Positions 47,093 to 58,043 of a DNA stretch of 58,925 nucleotides are shown piece after piece. The stretch comes from Actinomycetota bacterium (GTDB lineage: Bacteria; Actinomycetota; Acidimicrobiia; Acidimicrobiales; Ilumatobacteraceae). The notes under the pieces were generated by a model, which was not told where the DNA came from, did not search any database, and saw only the letters and a program-made list of their open reading frames with translations. Every line of letters starts with the position of its first letter. Within the stretch, counting starts at the first letter, position 1. The stretch is from positions 1 to 58,925 of the forward strand of contig QYPH01000029.1 in assembly GCA_007279905.1 (NCBI GenBank), in the 5' to 3' direction. A program made the translations under genes and the position numbers.

Positions 47093-49984
47093 CTACTTCG
47101 CCGACGCTTTTGCTACTGGCTTTTTTGTAGGTGTACGACTCAACAAAGGCGCCAAAAACTTGCCGGTATAACTGCCCTTCACTTTGGCAACCGTCTCTGG
47201 TGTACCTTCTGCGACAAGTTGTCCACCACCGTCTCCACCCTCTGGGCCCAAGTCGATCAACCAATCTGCAGTCTTGATGACATCCAAGTTGTGTTCGATC
47301 ACCAAAACGGTATTGCCCTGATCAACCAAGCGAGCCAATACGGTGAGCAAGCGTCGCACGTCTTCAAAGTGCAAACCAGTAGTGGGCTCGTCCAACAGAT
47401 AGATCGTGTGTCCTGTACTTCTCTTTGCCAATTCGGCTGCCAACTTGACGCGTTGAGCCTCACCGCCCGAAAGTGTTGGAGCCGATTGACCCAAGCGCAC
47501 ATAGCCAAGACCAACGTCAACAAGTGTTTCCATGTGCCGCGAAATGCGAGGTTGCTTAGCAAAAAACTCAACGGCCTCAGAAATAGGCATGTTCAACACA
47601 TCCGAAATATTCTTTCCTTTAAACGTGATGTCGAGAGTGTCGCGGTTGTAGCGGGCACCTTTACATACTTCACACGGCACATACACATCGGGTAAAAAGT
47701 GCATCTCTATCTTGATGGTTCCATCACCCGCACATGCTTCGCATCGGCCACCAGGCACATTGAAACTAAAACGTCCTGGCATGTAGCCGCGCACCTTTGC
47801 TTCGGGTGTCGTGCTAAATAATTTGCGAATGTCGTCGAAGACGCCTGTATATGTTGCGGGGTTCGAACGTGGTGTTCTACCAATGGGTGATTGATCCATG
47901 TCGATCACTTTGTCAAGGTGCTGCACGCCGTCGACAGCCGTATGTTTGCCAGGCGCATCCTTTGATTTGTAAATCTTCTGCATCAACGACGGCAGCAAAA
48001 TGTCGCGAATCAGACTGCTCTTACCGCTGCCCGACACTCCGGTTACAGCAACAAAACATCCGAGCGGAATTTTGACACTCAAATTTTTCAGATTGTGTTG
48101 ACGGGCGCCCCGTATGGTCAACCATTCTTTGTTGGGTGCACGACGCTCGAGTGGTACCGCGATCGAACGTTTGCCACTCAGGTACTGACCGGTTATCGAC
48201 GCCTTGACAGAATTGACGCCTGCGACTGGCCCGCTGTACACCACTTGACCACCATGTTCACCAGCACCAGGCCCAATGTCAACAAGCCAATCGCTTGCCT
48301 TAATGGTGTCTTCGTCATGCTCTACAACAATGACGGTGTTACCAAGATCGCGCAAACGCATCAAGGTCTCAATCAATTTGTGGTTATCGCGTTGGTGTAG
48401 CCCGATGGATGGTTCGTCCAATACATACAGTGTTCCTACGAGGCCAGAACCAATTTGGCTCGCCAATCGAATTCGCTGAGCCTCACCACCGGCAAGAGTG
48501 CCTGCAGCCCGCGAAAGCGTCAAGTAGTCAAGACCTACATCGAGCAAGAAACTGAGTCGCGCGTTGATCTCTTTGGTCACACGCTCTGCAATCATCTTGT
48601 CTCGCTCACCTAGTACGAGCTTTGATAAAAACAAAGCAGACTTGGCGATCGACATGTCGCACACTGCACTGATGTGCTCGCCATTTACTAAGACTGCCAA
48701 CGATTGGGGCTTGAGTCGCGCACCCTTGCATGCCTTGCATGGCACTTCACGCATGTAGCTTTCAAACTGTTCGCGTTGGTTGTCGCTTTCGGCAGACTCA
48801 TGACGGCGCTTGATCCACGGCACGACACCTTCATATGCAGTTGAGTATTCGCGAACACGGCCATATCGATTTTTATACTTCACCATCAGTGCATCACCTG
48901 CACCATTCATCACAATCGCTTTTTGTTTGTCAGTCAATTTTGACCACTTGCGATTCATGTCAATACCAAATTCGTCGGCGACAGCCTCAAGCATGCGGGT
49001 GAAGTACTGCGTATGAGCCGATCTCCACGGAGCAATTGCACCCTGATTGATTGCCAACTCTGCATCGGGCACGACCAACTCGGGGTCGACTTCATATCGA
49101 GTGCCAAGCCCAAGGCAGGTTTCGCATGCACCGAATGGTGAGTTGAACGAAAAGTTGCGTGGTGCTAGCTCTTCGTAGCTGTCTCCACACTTCGGGCAAC
49201 CCAGGTGCTGACTAAACGTGATGACCTCTCCATCAATATCAATTTCAGCGACTCCGTCGGCAAGCCGTAAAGCCGTCTCGAGACTGTCGGTAAGTCGTCG
49301 TGCAATTCCTGCCTTGCGCACAAGTCGGTCAACCACGATCTCGATCGTGTGATTCTCGTAACGCCCGAGCTTTTGGTCAGACTTTAAGAATTCGGCGATC
49401 TCTACAACTTCGCCGTCTATGCGTGCGCGAGAAAAACCCTGCGAAGACAAATCCGACAACAGCGATTCATACTCACCCTTTCGACCTCGAATGACTGGTG
49501 CCAGAATTTGAAAGCGAGTTCCCTCAGGTAGTTCCAAAATACGATCGACAATCTGTTGCGGGGTTTGGCGCTGCAACTTGGTGCCGTCATTTGCACAATG
49601 CTGCACACCTATGCGTGCCCATAAGAGTCTCAAATAGTCGTATACCTCGGTGATGGTTCCGACTGTCGAACGCGGGTTTCGTGAAGCCGACTTCTGATCG
49701 ATGGAAATCGCAGGAGACAATCCTTCGATGATGTCAACATCTGGCTTATCCATCTGACCAAGAAACTGGCGTGCGTATGAACTCAAACTTTCTACATAAC
49801 GACGCTGACCCTCGGCATAAATTGTGTCAAATGCAAGGCTCGACTTTCCAGACCCGGAAAGACCGGTAAACACCACAAGTTGATCACGTGGCAAATCGAC
49901 GCTCACGTTTTTGAGGTTGTGCTCACGAGCACCCCTCACCGAAATATGACCAGCGTTATGGACGGCTTTTTTGCGAGTAGACAT
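47093..49984 (-). CDS. uvrA: Excinuclease ABC subunit A
   Basis: 963 aa; [40 protein letters not shown], two ABC signatures [12 protein letters not shown] and [12 protein letters not shown], zinc-finger motifs. Confidence 0.98.
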   Translation of the reverse strand: MSTRKKAVHNAGHISVRGAREHNLKNVSVDLPRDQLVVFTGLSGSGKSSLAFDTIYAEGQRRYVESLSSYARQFLGQMDKPDVDIIEGLSPAISIDQKSASRNPRSTVGTITEVYDYLRLLWARIGVQHCANDGTKLQRQTPQQIVDRILELPEGTRFQILAPVIRGRKGEYESLLSDLSSQGFSRARIDGEVVEIAEFLKSDQKLGRYENHTIEIVVDRLVRKAGIARRLTDSLETALRLADGVAEIDIDGEVITFSQHLGCPKCGDSYEELAPRNFSFNSPFGACETCLGLGTRYEVDPELVVPDAELAINQGAIAPWRSAHTQYFTRMLEAVADEFGIDMNRKWSKLTDKQKAIVMNGAGDALMVKYKNRYGRVREYSTAYEGVVPWIKRRHESAESDNQREQFESYMREVPCKACKGARLKPQSLAVLVNGEHISAVCDMSIAKSALFLSKLVLGERDKMIAERVTKEINARLSFLLDVGLDYLTLSRAAGTLAGGEAQRIRLASQIGSGLVGTLYVLDEPSIGLHQRDNHKLIETLMRLRDLGNTVIVVEHDEDTIKASDWLVDIGPGAGEHGGQVVYSGPVAGVNSVKASITGQYLSGKRSIAVPLERRAPNKEWLTIRGARQHNLKNLSVKIPLGCFVAVTGVSGSGKSSLIRDILLPSLMQKIYKSKDAPGKHTAVDGVQHLDKVIDMDQSPIGRTPRSNPATYTGVFDDIRKLFSTTPEAKVRGYMPGRFSFNVPGGRCEACAGDGTIKIEMHFLPDVYVPCEVCKGARYNRDTLDITFKGKNISDVLNMPISEAVEFFAKQPRISRHMETLVDVGLGYVRLGQSAPTLSGGEAQRVKLAAELAKRSTGHTIYLLDEPTTGLHFEDVRRLLTVLARLVDQGNTVLVIEHNLDVIKTADWLIDLGPEGGDGGGQLVAEGTPETVAKVKGSYTGKFLAPLLSRTPTKKPVAKASAK

Positions 49985-50006
49985 CGTAGAGCAGACTACA
50001 AGTCAG

Positions 50007-52061
50007 CTACTTTGCGTCGCGCAGTTCGCGCTTCAATTCTTTAACTTCATCTCGTAGACGAGCGGCATATTCAAATTTCATCTCGGAAGCAGCGAGTGAC
50101 ATCTCTTCCTCTAGGGTCAAAATAAGCGCTTCAAGTTCCTGCTGCGGCAACGACTTGAGTTCATTGAGAACCTTGTCACGCTCACGATTCTTTCGGTCTC
50201 CGAGCTTTGGAACCTTGTTGGCCTCGTTGGGTCTGAGAACCGACAGAATATCTCCCACTGCTTTGCGGATGGTTTGCGGGTCAATTCCATGTTCCAAGTT
50301 GTAGGCAATCTGCTTTTCGCGACGACGACTCGTCTCGTCGATTGCTTTGTCCATGGCAGCAGTTCGATTATCGGCATACATAACAACTTGGCCATTGACG
50401 TTTCTTGCGGCGCGTCCAATCATTTGAATGAGCGAAGTTTGACTGCGCAAAAAACCTGCTTTGTCAGCATCCAAAATCGCAACGAGCGACACTTCAGGCA
50501 AGTCGAGACCTTCGCGGAGCAGATTGATCCCTACCAATACATCAAACTCGCCAAGGCGCAGAGCGCGCAAAATCTCGATTCGTTGCACAGTGTCGATATT
50601 GGAATGCAAGTAGCGAACTTTGAGACCTTGTTCGATCAAGTACTCACTTAAGTCTTCGGCCATCTTCTTGGTCAGAGTCGTGATCAAGACTCGGTCTCCA
50701 TTGGCTACTCGTCCATTGACCATCTCGATGATGTCGTCGATTTGACCCTTCGTCGGTCGCACAATGACTTCAGGATCGATCAAACCTGTCGGTCGCACAA
50801 TCTGTTCAACAATCTGGCTGCTGATGCCCAACTCAAATGGCGCAGGTGTCGCAGACAGAAAAACACACTGATTAATACGCTCCATGGTTTCTTCAAAACG
50901 AAGAGGCCTGTTGTCTGCTGCAGATGGCAACCTAAAACCGTGCTCGATGAGCGTTGCCTTGCGATTTTGATCCCCCGCATACTGTCCGTGCAATTGCGGA
51001 ATCGAAACATGACTCTCGTCCATCACCATCAGAAAATCATCGGGAAAATAATCGAGCAGCGTAAACGGTGGTTCTCCGTGAACCCTGCCATCTATATGCA
51101 TCGAATAGTTTTCGATGCCATTGCAATACCCAACTTCCGCCATCATCTCTAGGTCGTATTGCGTGCGTTGTCGCAGACGTTGGGCTTCCAACAATTTGCC
51201 TTCGTTCTCAAATTGCTTGAGTCGTGGCTGCAACTCTGATTCAATCTGAAGCATTGCGCGCTGCATTCGCTCGTGGCCTGCTACATAGTGAGTTGCAGGA
51301 AAAACCATTGTCTGCTTGAGGTCTTGTAATGTCTCGCCTGTCACTGGGTCGACGATCGTAATTCGTTCTACCGTGTCACCAAACATTTCAAACCGCGTGA
51401 CCGTTTCGTCATATGCAGGATGCACTTCAATGGTGTCTCCGCGTACGCGGAAATTGCCCCGGCCAAGTGTGAGATCGTTGCGGTCGTATTGCAAGTCGAC
51501 AAGACGCTTCAAAATGCTGCGCTGGTCGTAGTCGACCCCCACATGCAACTCCAACAAGTTTCCCCGATATTCGTCAGGGTCTCCCATTCCATAAATACAA
51601 CTCACAGAGGCAACAACAATTGTGTCCCGACGAGTCAACAGCGCTGCTGTTGCCGAGTGACGCAGGCGATCGATTTCGTCATTGATCGCAGAATCCTTCT
51701 CGATAAATGTGTCGCTCGACGGAATGTACGCCTCGGGTTGGTAATAGTCGTAGTAACTCACGAAATACTCAACACGATTCTTTGGGAAAAACTCCTTCAT
51801 CTCTTGGGCCAACTGCGCAGCAAGGCTCTTGTTTGGCGCCAAAATCAATGTCGGTTTTTGCACTGCCTCAATCGTCCACGCCATTGTTGCCGACTTGCCC
51901 GAGCCGGTAATGCCAAGGAGTGTTTGAAAACGGTCGCCTCGATGGATGCCCTTGGCCAACGCTGCGATGGCGGCAGGCTGATCTCCGGCAGGCTTGAAAT
52001 CCGACACAACTTCAAACCGATGAGCAACATTCTCGTCCAGAACGTCGACATTTTTTGTCAC
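50007..52061 (-). CDS. uvrB: Excinuclease ABC subunit B
   Basis: [87 protein letters not shown] start 52061 overlaps the coaE stop (GTGA). Confidence 0.97.
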   Translation of the reverse strand: MTKNVDVLDENVAHRFEVVSDFKPAGDQPAAIAALAKGIHRGDRFQTLLGITGSGKSATMAWTIEAVQKPTLILAPNKSLAAQLAQEMKEFFPKNRVEYFVSYYDYYQPEAYIPSSDTFIEKDSAINDEIDRLRHSATAALLTRRDTIVVASVSCIYGMGDPDEYRGNLLELHVGVDYDQRSILKRLVDLQYDRNDLTLGRGNFRVRGDTIEVHPAYDETVTRFEMFGDTVERITIVDPVTGETLQDLKQTMVFPATHYVAGHERMQRAMLQIESELQPRLKQFENEGKLLEAQRLRQRTQYDLEMMAEVGYCNGIENYSMHIDGRVHGEPPFTLLDYFPDDFLMVMDESHVSIPQLHGQYAGDQNRKATLIEHGFRLPSAADNRPLRFEETMERINQCVFLSATPAPFELGISSQIVEQIVRPTGLIDPEVIVRPTKGQIDDIIEMVNGRVANGDRVLITTLTKKMAEDLSEYLIEQGLKVRYLHSNIDTVQRIEILRALRLGEFDVLVGINLLREGLDLPEVSLVAILDADKAGFLRSQTSLIQMIGRAARNVNGQVVMYADNRTAAMDKAIDETSRRREKQIAYNLEHGIDPQTIRKAVGDILSVLRPNEANKVPKLGDRKNRERDKVLNELKSLPQQELEALILTLEEEMSLAASEMKFEYAARLRDEVKELKRELRDAK

Positions 52062-52678
52062 GCAGTTTCCCCCGCATCGACTCCTGCTTGAGGCAGCGAT
52101 GCGAACCACTCCCAGGCTGCATCAACTTGTCGAACCAAATCCTCCAGCGATCCCGAATTGTCAATTACAAAGTCGGCAATGGCGAGTCGATCTTCCCGTG
52201 ATGCTTGTTTGTCAATGCGGGCCTGCACATCGCTTGCCTTCATGCCTCGGTCACGCACGACGCGCTCAACTGCAAGCTGTGTGTCTACATCAACAACGAT
52301 CACGCCGGACAAGCCCTTACGCGGCGATTCGGCGAGCAATGGAAAATCAAGAATTGCAATCGCATCCGTGTTTTTCAGTTCGTTAATGCGTCGCAACATC
52401 TCTACACCGATCGCAGGGTGCACGATCTTATTGAGATCTGTAAGTGCTTGTGCGTCGGAAAAAACAAGCGTTGCAATCTTTGCGCGATCGAGTTCGCCAT
52501 CTGCCCCAACCACATCGCCGAAACGCTCGACCATCGCCGCAAAGACCGCAGTGCCAGCGCGTTGCAATGCGCGCGCAATGGCGTCACCGTCAATAATGAT
52601 TGCGCCACGATCGGCCAACATCAAAGAGACCGTTGACTTACCAGAGCCAATGCCACCGGTAAGACCAACAAGAATCAT
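52058..52678 (-). CDS. coaE: Dephospho-CoA kinase
   Basis: [55 protein letters not shown]. Confidence 0.95.
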   Translation of the reverse strand: MILVGLTGGIGSGKSTVSLMLADRGAIIIDGDAIARALQRAGTAVFAAMVERFGDVVGADGELDRAKIATLVFSDAQALTDLNKIVHPAIGVEMLRRINELKNTDAIAILDFPLLAESPRKGLSGVIVVDVDTQLAVERVVRDRGMKASDVQARIDKQASREDRLAIADFVIDNSGSLEDLVRQVDAAWEWFASLPQAGVDAGETA

Positions 52679-52727
52679 GAACTACACGCTGTCAGGTGTG
52701 GGGCCAAAGATGTGGCACCACTGTGGA

Positions 52728-54080
52728 TTAAACGGCTGGAGTCTCACCTGCAGGGGCTTCTTCGGCTGGTGCAGCTGCCTCTGTTGCTAATACATCTGCG
52801 ACTGGTGCATCAGCAACTGGTGCACTGGCATCGAAGTATTCAGACCATGCAGCTTCGCGAGTTGAGTCATCGCCGCCGACCCAGTTGCCTTGGTCATCGA
52901 CTTGGAACTGACCGCGATACTCTTCGGCCAACTCGCCACCTTCAGCGGCTTGCTTGATCGAAAGGCTGATCCGTCGACGAGCGAGATCGAGATCAATGAT
53001 CTTGACCCACAACTCTTCGCCCGGAGTTACCACTTGCTCAGGTGCCTCGACATGGTGAGTTGACATTTCCGAGATGTGCACGAGACCTTCGATGCCATCG
53101 CCAACTTGCACGAATCCACCGAATGGCACGAGTTTCGTTACGCGACCATAGACGAGCTGACCAACTTGGTGACCGCCGGCAAATTCTTGCCATGGATCTT
53201 GTTGTGTGGCCTTGAGCGAAAGACTGATGCGCTCGCGATCCATGTCGACTTCGAGAACCTTGACAGTGACTTCGTCACCAATCGTGACGACTGCACTTGG
53301 ATTGTCAACATGCTTCCATGACAATTCGGAAACGTGAATGAGTCCGTCCATGCCACCCAAGTCAACGAATGCACCGAATGCAACAACACTCGAGATGCGA
53401 CCCTTGCGGATCTCGCCGACCTTGAGGTTGCCCAAGAAATCGTCGCGCTCTCCGCGCTGGTTTGCTTCGAGCAATGTGCGGCGTGAAAGCACGACGTTGT
53501 TGCGCGTGCGGTCTAGCTCGAGAATCTTTGCAGTGATGCGCTGACCGATGTAAGGAGCGAGGTCACGAACACGACGCATCTCAACAAGTGATGCTGGCAA
53601 GAAGCCACGCAAACCGATGTCGACAATGAGGCCGCCCTTGACGACTTCGATGACAAGACCCTCAACGGTTCCGTCAACTTCTTTGACTTTCTCGATGTCG
53701 CCCCATGCACGCTCGTACTGTGCGCGCTTCTTCGACAACAACAAACGACCTTCTTTGTCTTCGAGCGTGATGACAAGTGTTTCGATCTTTTCGCCCAACT
53801 TGACGATGGTGTTTGGATCTACGTCTGCGCGCATTGAAAGCTCGCGACCGAGGATCACACCTTCTGTTTTGTAACCAATCTCAACAAGAACTTCATCACG
53901 CGTAATACGCACGACTGTTCCGGTGACGAGTTGCCCGTCTTTGAGTTCTACCAGTGTGCCGTTGATTGCATCGGCAAACGACTGTGAGAGATCGCGCTCA
54001 GTAATTTGGCGCGGGGTGTAATTTCCTTCTGCGTCGAAGGTGCCCATTGGAGGACTTTGCATTAACTGAAGATCAGACAT
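52728..54080 (-). CDS. rpsA: 30S ribosomal protein S1
   Basis: 450 aa with four S1 domains (GFLPASLVEMRRVRDL, GAFVDLGGMDGLIHVSELSW, GGFVQVGDGIEGLVHISEMS) and an Ala/Pro/Glu-rich C-terminal tail. Confidence 0.97.
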   Translation of the reverse strand: MSDLQLMQSPPMGTFDAEGNYTPRQITERDLSQSFADAINGTLVELKDGQLVTGTVVRITRDEVLVEIGYKTEGVILGRELSMRADVDPNTIVKLGEKIETLVITLEDKEGRLLLSKKRAQYERAWGDIEKVKEVDGTVEGLVIEVVKGGLIVDIGLRGFLPASLVEMRRVRDLAPYIGQRITAKILELDRTRNNVVLSRRTLLEANQRGERDDFLGNLKVGEIRKGRISSVVAFGAFVDLGGMDGLIHVSELSWKHVDNPSAVVTIGDEVTVKVLEVDMDRERISLSLKATQQDPWQEFAGGHQVGQLVYGRVTKLVPFGGFVQVGDGIEGLVHISEMSTHHVEAPEQVVTPGEELWVKIIDLDLARRRISLSIKQAAEGGELAEEYRGQFQVDDQGNWVGGDDSTREAAWSEYFDASAPVADAPVADVLATEAAAPAEEAPAGETPAV

Positions 54081-54190
54081 GATGACGTACTTTCGGTGGA
54101 TGGGATCGGGTGCACCTCTTTCAAGGCGGCCCTACCTGCGGTAAGGCAGGATCACGCTACCAGTCAGATTCAGCAGATCAGCCTGTGTTT

Positions 54191-56869
54191 CTAACCCTTG
54201 GCACTGGCCCACGAAGTGCCCCACGCACTGTGCACCTCGAGTGGCACCTTGAGACTTGCTGCTTGCTTCATCTGTGTGAGCACGATGTCTTCCACGACAG
54301 ATTTTTCGCTCACCACCGCCTCAATAATCACCTCATCATGCACTTGCAAGATCACACGGCTTTTCAGATGAGCCGTTTCAAACGCAGCAACGATCCGTAC
54401 GAGCGCGATCTTGAAAATATCGGCTGCCAAACCTTGGATACCGGCATTCATTGCTTGACGCTCACCTGCTTGACGAATGCGAAAATTGCTGCTGTTGAGT
54501 TCGGGGATTGGGCGACGTCTGCCAAACAACGTTTCGGTGTAACCGCGCTTGCGAGCCTCTTCAACCGTGCTGTCCATGTAGTTCTTAACATTTGGAAAGG
54601 CAACAAAATACGCATCCAAAATCTGTGCTGCCTCACCAACACCAACGTTCAAGCGTTGGCTCAAGCCGTAGGCCTCCATGCCGTACGCCAAACCGTACGA
54701 GACCATCTTTGATTGTGAACGCTGCTCGCTCGACACCTCTGATTCATTGACACCAAAAAGTCGCGATGCCGTTGCGCTGTGCACATCGATGCCGCGAGTA
54801 AATGCATCGATAAGACCCGGATCATTTGCGAGATGCGCAATGCAGCGCAACTCAATCTGGTTGTAGTCGGCGACCAAAAATTCGCATCCTGCGGAAGGAA
54901 CAAATGCCGTACGGAAAACTTTGCCTTGTTCGGAACGAACGGGAATGTTGTGCAAATTTGGTTGATCGCTCGACAGACGACCTGTGCGCGCAACGGTCTG
55001 ATTAAACGTTGCATGAATCCGGCCATCGGCACCGACGGCGTCGAGCAAACCTTGACCGTATGTCGAGCGCAACTTTTCAAACTCGCGATACTCCAGCAGT
55101 GGATCAATAAATTCTGGCCATTGATCGCGAATCTTTTCTAATGTCGCGGCATCTGTACTAAAACCAGTCTTTGTTTTCTTTCCAGGTGCGAGATTTTTTT
55201 CATCAAACAAGATTTCGCGCAATTGCGTTGGAGAGTTGATGTTAAACGTGCGACCTGCAAGTTTGTGCAACAGTGCCGTCAATCGCTCAACGTGCGATTT
55301 GAGGTTGTCATTGATAGTTGTCAACTGCTCTACGTCAACCGCTACTCCGTCCTTCTCCATCTGTGCCAAGACCCGCACAAGCGGCATCTCAACGTCGGCA
55401 AAAAGTTTTGCTACTCCCTGAGTGTCAAGTGCATGAAGAATCGGGTTGGCAAGTAGACCCACAGCAAGCGCCTCGGCGCACGATCTACTGGATTGATCAA
55501 GGCCAACCGATCCGAAGTCGAGTTGCCCAGATTCTTCTGCTTGACCAACATCAAGCGAACGATTGGTATATCGGCTCAGCACTTGTTGAATCTCGAACTT
55601 GTTGTCACTTGGGTCGAGCAAGTACGCCGCAATTGCGGTGTCAACAACAACCGAGCGCAGATCGACTCCATGCTCTATCAACCATCGCAACAGCGGTTTG
55701 GCATTATGAGCACGAATGTTTACAAGATCTGCAACATCGCTCAGCACGGTTGGTTCTTGCAAAACACTGGTAGCAATCCACGCAACTTTGGAGGCAACAG
55801 CGTCGATCACAATCGCAATTCCGTCAAGAGCACTTCGCCCCGGCTCTCCTGCCCAACCGACACCGATATCAACAGACTTGAGTTTGGAAATCTTGGCAAT
55901 TGTGTCGCGAGCCGACTTGACTGTGTCACACACCGCTACCGACGCAACGATGCGTTCCATTTCGGGTTGATTGACTGGCAGATCGTTTTGCGAATCGATA
56001 CCAGCACCAAAAATCGTTTTGGCTCGTGCAAACATCGATTTGAATTCGAGCGTTTCAAACATCGCTTTGAGTTCGTTCATTCGCGGACGTGGCGCAGTCT
56101 GAGTGATGTCGATCGCAACCGGTGCATCTCGTCGAAGCACCATCAGTTGAGCGTTGCGCAACACACGCTCCCTCGCCTCTAACAGACCTTGCTTCAACTT
56201 CGGCGTCTGTTCTTCGGCGGCATCAAAAACCGAAACTATGTTGAGATATTTCGTCATCAACTTGGCCGCAGTTTTTTCGCCAACACCCGGAACGCCATCT
56301 AGGTTGTCGCTCGGATCTCCGCGCAGCGCCGCATATTGTGCATACTGCGCAGGTGTCACTCCTGTGCGTTCCATAATTCCGGCTTCGTCGTACAAGGCAT
56401 ACTCACTGACGCCGCGCTTGTTGTACAACACACGAATATGTGGGTCACGCACCAGTTGATACGTATCTCTGTCGCCCGTCACAATCAGCAAGTCTTCGCC
56501 TGCTTGCTCTGCTTTTTCCGCAATCGTGGCAATCAGGTCGTCGCCTTCAAAACCCGCAGCATCAATCGCTGCAATCCCCATCACCTCGAGCATCTGCTTA
56601 ATAATGTCCATCTGTTGATACAAGATGTCGGGCTGCGCTTCACGCTGAGCCTTGTATTCGGGTGCGGCCACATGCCTAAACGTCGGTTCCTTGCGATCGA
56701 AGACCACAATTACGCCATCTGGCTTGTGATCCTTGATCAGCGTCAACAGCATTGAGCAAAACCCATATACCGAGTTCGTCACTTGCCCACTGGCTGTCTT
56801 CATATCGGTTGGCAATGCAAAGAACGCGCGATAAGCCAATGAGTTGCCGTCGAGCACCATCAGTTGCAT
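54191..56869 (-). CDS. polA: DNA polymerase I
   Basis: 892 aa; 5'-3' exonuclease LDGNSLAYRAFFALP, DNLDGVPGVGEKTAAKL; polymerase motifs DYNQIELRCIAHL, QSKMVSYGLAYGMEAYGLSQRL, LQVHDEVIIEA. Confidence 0.98.
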   Translation of the reverse strand: MQLMVLDGNSLAYRAFFALPTDMKTASGQVTNSVYGFCSMLLTLIKDHKPDGVIVVFDRKEPTFRHVAAPEYKAQREAQPDILYQQMDIIKQMLEVMGIAAIDAAGFEGDDLIATIAEKAEQAGEDLLIVTGDRDTYQLVRDPHIRVLYNKRGVSEYALYDEAGIMERTGVTPAQYAQYAALRGDPSDNLDGVPGVGEKTAAKLMTKYLNIVSVFDAAEEQTPKLKQGLLEARERVLRNAQLMVLRRDAPVAIDITQTAPRPRMNELKAMFETLEFKSMFARAKTIFGAGIDSQNDLPVNQPEMERIVASVAVCDTVKSARDTIAKISKLKSVDIGVGWAGEPGRSALDGIAIVIDAVASKVAWIATSVLQEPTVLSDVADLVNIRAHNAKPLLRWLIEHGVDLRSVVVDTAIAAYLLDPSDNKFEIQQVLSRYTNRSLDVGQAEESGQLDFGSVGLDQSSRSCAEALAVGLLANPILHALDTQGVAKLFADVEMPLVRVLAQMEKDGVAVDVEQLTTINDNLKSHVERLTALLHKLAGRTFNINSPTQLREILFDEKNLAPGKKTKTGFSTDAATLEKIRDQWPEFIDPLLEYREFEKLRSTYGQGLLDAVGADGRIHATFNQTVARTGRLSSDQPNLHNIPVRSEQGKVFRTAFVPSAGCEFLVADYNQIELRCIAHLANDPGLIDAFTRGIDVHSATASRLFGVNESEVSSEQRSQSKMVSYGLAYGMEAYGLSQRLNVGVGEAAQILDAYFVAFPNVKNYMDSTVEEARKRGYTETLFGRRRPIPELNSSNFRIRQAGERQAMNAGIQGLAADIFKIALVRIVAAFETAHLKSRVILQVHDEVIIEAVVSEKSVVEDIVLTQMKQAASLKVPLEVHSAWGTSWASAKG

Positions 56870-56909
56870 GAGATGCTTACCTTGTTCATGTCACGAGAAT
56901 AACCGACAA

Positions 56910-57500
56910 CTATGGAGTGATGTGTCCGCTCAGGATCTGGTTTGCAACATCAACCATTTTGGAACGCGTCGACATTGCACTCTTCTGAATGAAATCAAAT
57001 GCGCCATGCTCGGTCATTGAGTACTTGTCAATCAGTAGTCCCTTTGCGCGATCTAACAGTTTGCGCAACTCCAACTGCTCACCGAGGGCATCACGCTCGC
57101 CACTCAACGTTTTCATTTCCAAAAAACGACCGATCGCCAACTCGATAGCCGGAACAAGGTCGGTTTTCTGAAATGGCTTGACCAAATACGCAAGGGCTCC
57201 AGCATCGCGAGCCTGCTCAATTACTTCGCGTTGACTGAAAGCGGTCAACATCACGACGGGACACAATTTTTCAGCGCTTACTACACGAGCGGCATCGAGG
57301 CCATCAAGCCCAGGCATCTTGATATCGAAAATTGCAACATCAGGTAAATGCTGTCGCACGAGTTCGATCGCGGTGTCGCCACGACCAGTGTCGGCTACCA
57401 CTTCGTAACCCTCTTCTTCTAATGTCTCTCGCAGATCGAGCCGAATAATCGCTTCGTCTTCGGCAATCACGATTCGGGTACTCGGTCGTGTCGTATTCAC
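56910..57500 (-). CDS. ANTAR-domain response regulator (PdtaR-like)
   Basis: Receiver domain RIVIAEDEAIIRLDLRETLEEEGYEVV, IFDIKMPGLDGLDAA, LVKPF; C-terminal ANTAR LLDRAKGLLIDKYSMTEHGAFDFIQKSAM. Confidence 0.94.
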   Translation of the reverse strand: MNTTRPSTRIVIAEDEAIIRLDLRETLEEEGYEVVADTGRGDTAIELVRQHLPDVAIFDIKMPGLDGLDAARVVSAEKLCPVVMLTAFSQREVIEQARDAGALAYLVKPFQKTDLVPAIELAIGRFLEMKTLSGERDALGEQLELRKLLDRAKGLLIDKYSMTEHGAFDFIQKSAMSTRSKMVDVANQILSGHITP

Positions 57501-57512
57501 AGTGTTCGCGAT

Positions 57513-57836
57513 CTATCGACCAAGTTTGTCGAGTAATTGATCTTGCTGTTTTTCCAAGTCGGCAATTGACGCTCGCAAATGATCGCGCTGCTTATTCATA
57601 GCCTGCAGGTGGCGCAATGCTTCACGAGATTCGGCATCGGCGAGCGGGGTTTCAGAAACCAATGCACGAACCTGTAAATCATGTGCTTCATCAGAAAAGT
57701 GTTGCAACTGTTCGTCAACAACGCTGAGGTCGTTGCGCAATGTCGCCAATGTTTGTGTGCCACGACGCAAACGCCGCTCAGTCAACCGGCTGTTCATACC
57801 TTTGTTCGGCACGTCGTTGAGTGTATGTGTGTCCAT
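57513..57836 (-). CDS. Small coiled-coil hypothetical protein
   Basis: ORF 57513..57869; start MDTHTLNDVP at 57836 avoids overlap with the tRNA; heptad-rich C-terminus. Confidence 0.6.
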   Translation of the reverse strand: MDTHTLNDVPNKGMNSRLTERRLRRGTQTLATLRNDLSVVDEQLQHFSDEAHDLQVRALVSETPLADAESREALRHLQAMNKQRDHLRASIADLEKQQDQLLDKLGR

Positions 57837-57844
57837 GATGTTGG

Positions 57845-57927
57845 TGCCCGAGGTGGGAGTCGAACCCACACGCCCTTTCAGACAACGGATTTTGAGTCCG
57901 TCGCGTCTGCCATTCCGCCACTCGGGC
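57845..57927 (-). tRNA. tRNA-Leu (anticodon CAA)
   Basis: Reverse complement GCCCGAGTGGCGGAATGGCAGACGC-GACGGACTCAAAATCCGTTG-TCTGAAAGGGCG-TGTGGGTTCGACTCCCACCTCGGGCA; anticodon loop CTCAAAA, long variable arm. Confidence 0.93.
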
Positions 57928-58043
57928 CCGAGTGAAGACTTTGTGTACTTGGCTTACTGCGAGGAAACATCGTACCGACCCATGACAAGTTCTACGCTGT
58001 ACGGATTGTGTTCTTTTGCAAGTTAGTAAAGTAAACGGGGTCC

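Noticed and set aside
51420-52091. 223-aa plus-strand ORF inside uvrB
   Set aside because: Antisense to uvrB; no domain-like motifs.
55493-56182. 229-aa plus-strand ORF inside polA
   Set aside because: Antisense to the well-supported polA coding frame; composition typical of spurious antisense ORFs.
57513-57836. Possible RsiG-like c-di-GMP-binding anti-sigma factor
   Set aside because: Coiled-coil pattern only; the E(X)3S(X)2R(X)3Q(X)3D c-di-GMP signature was not found.
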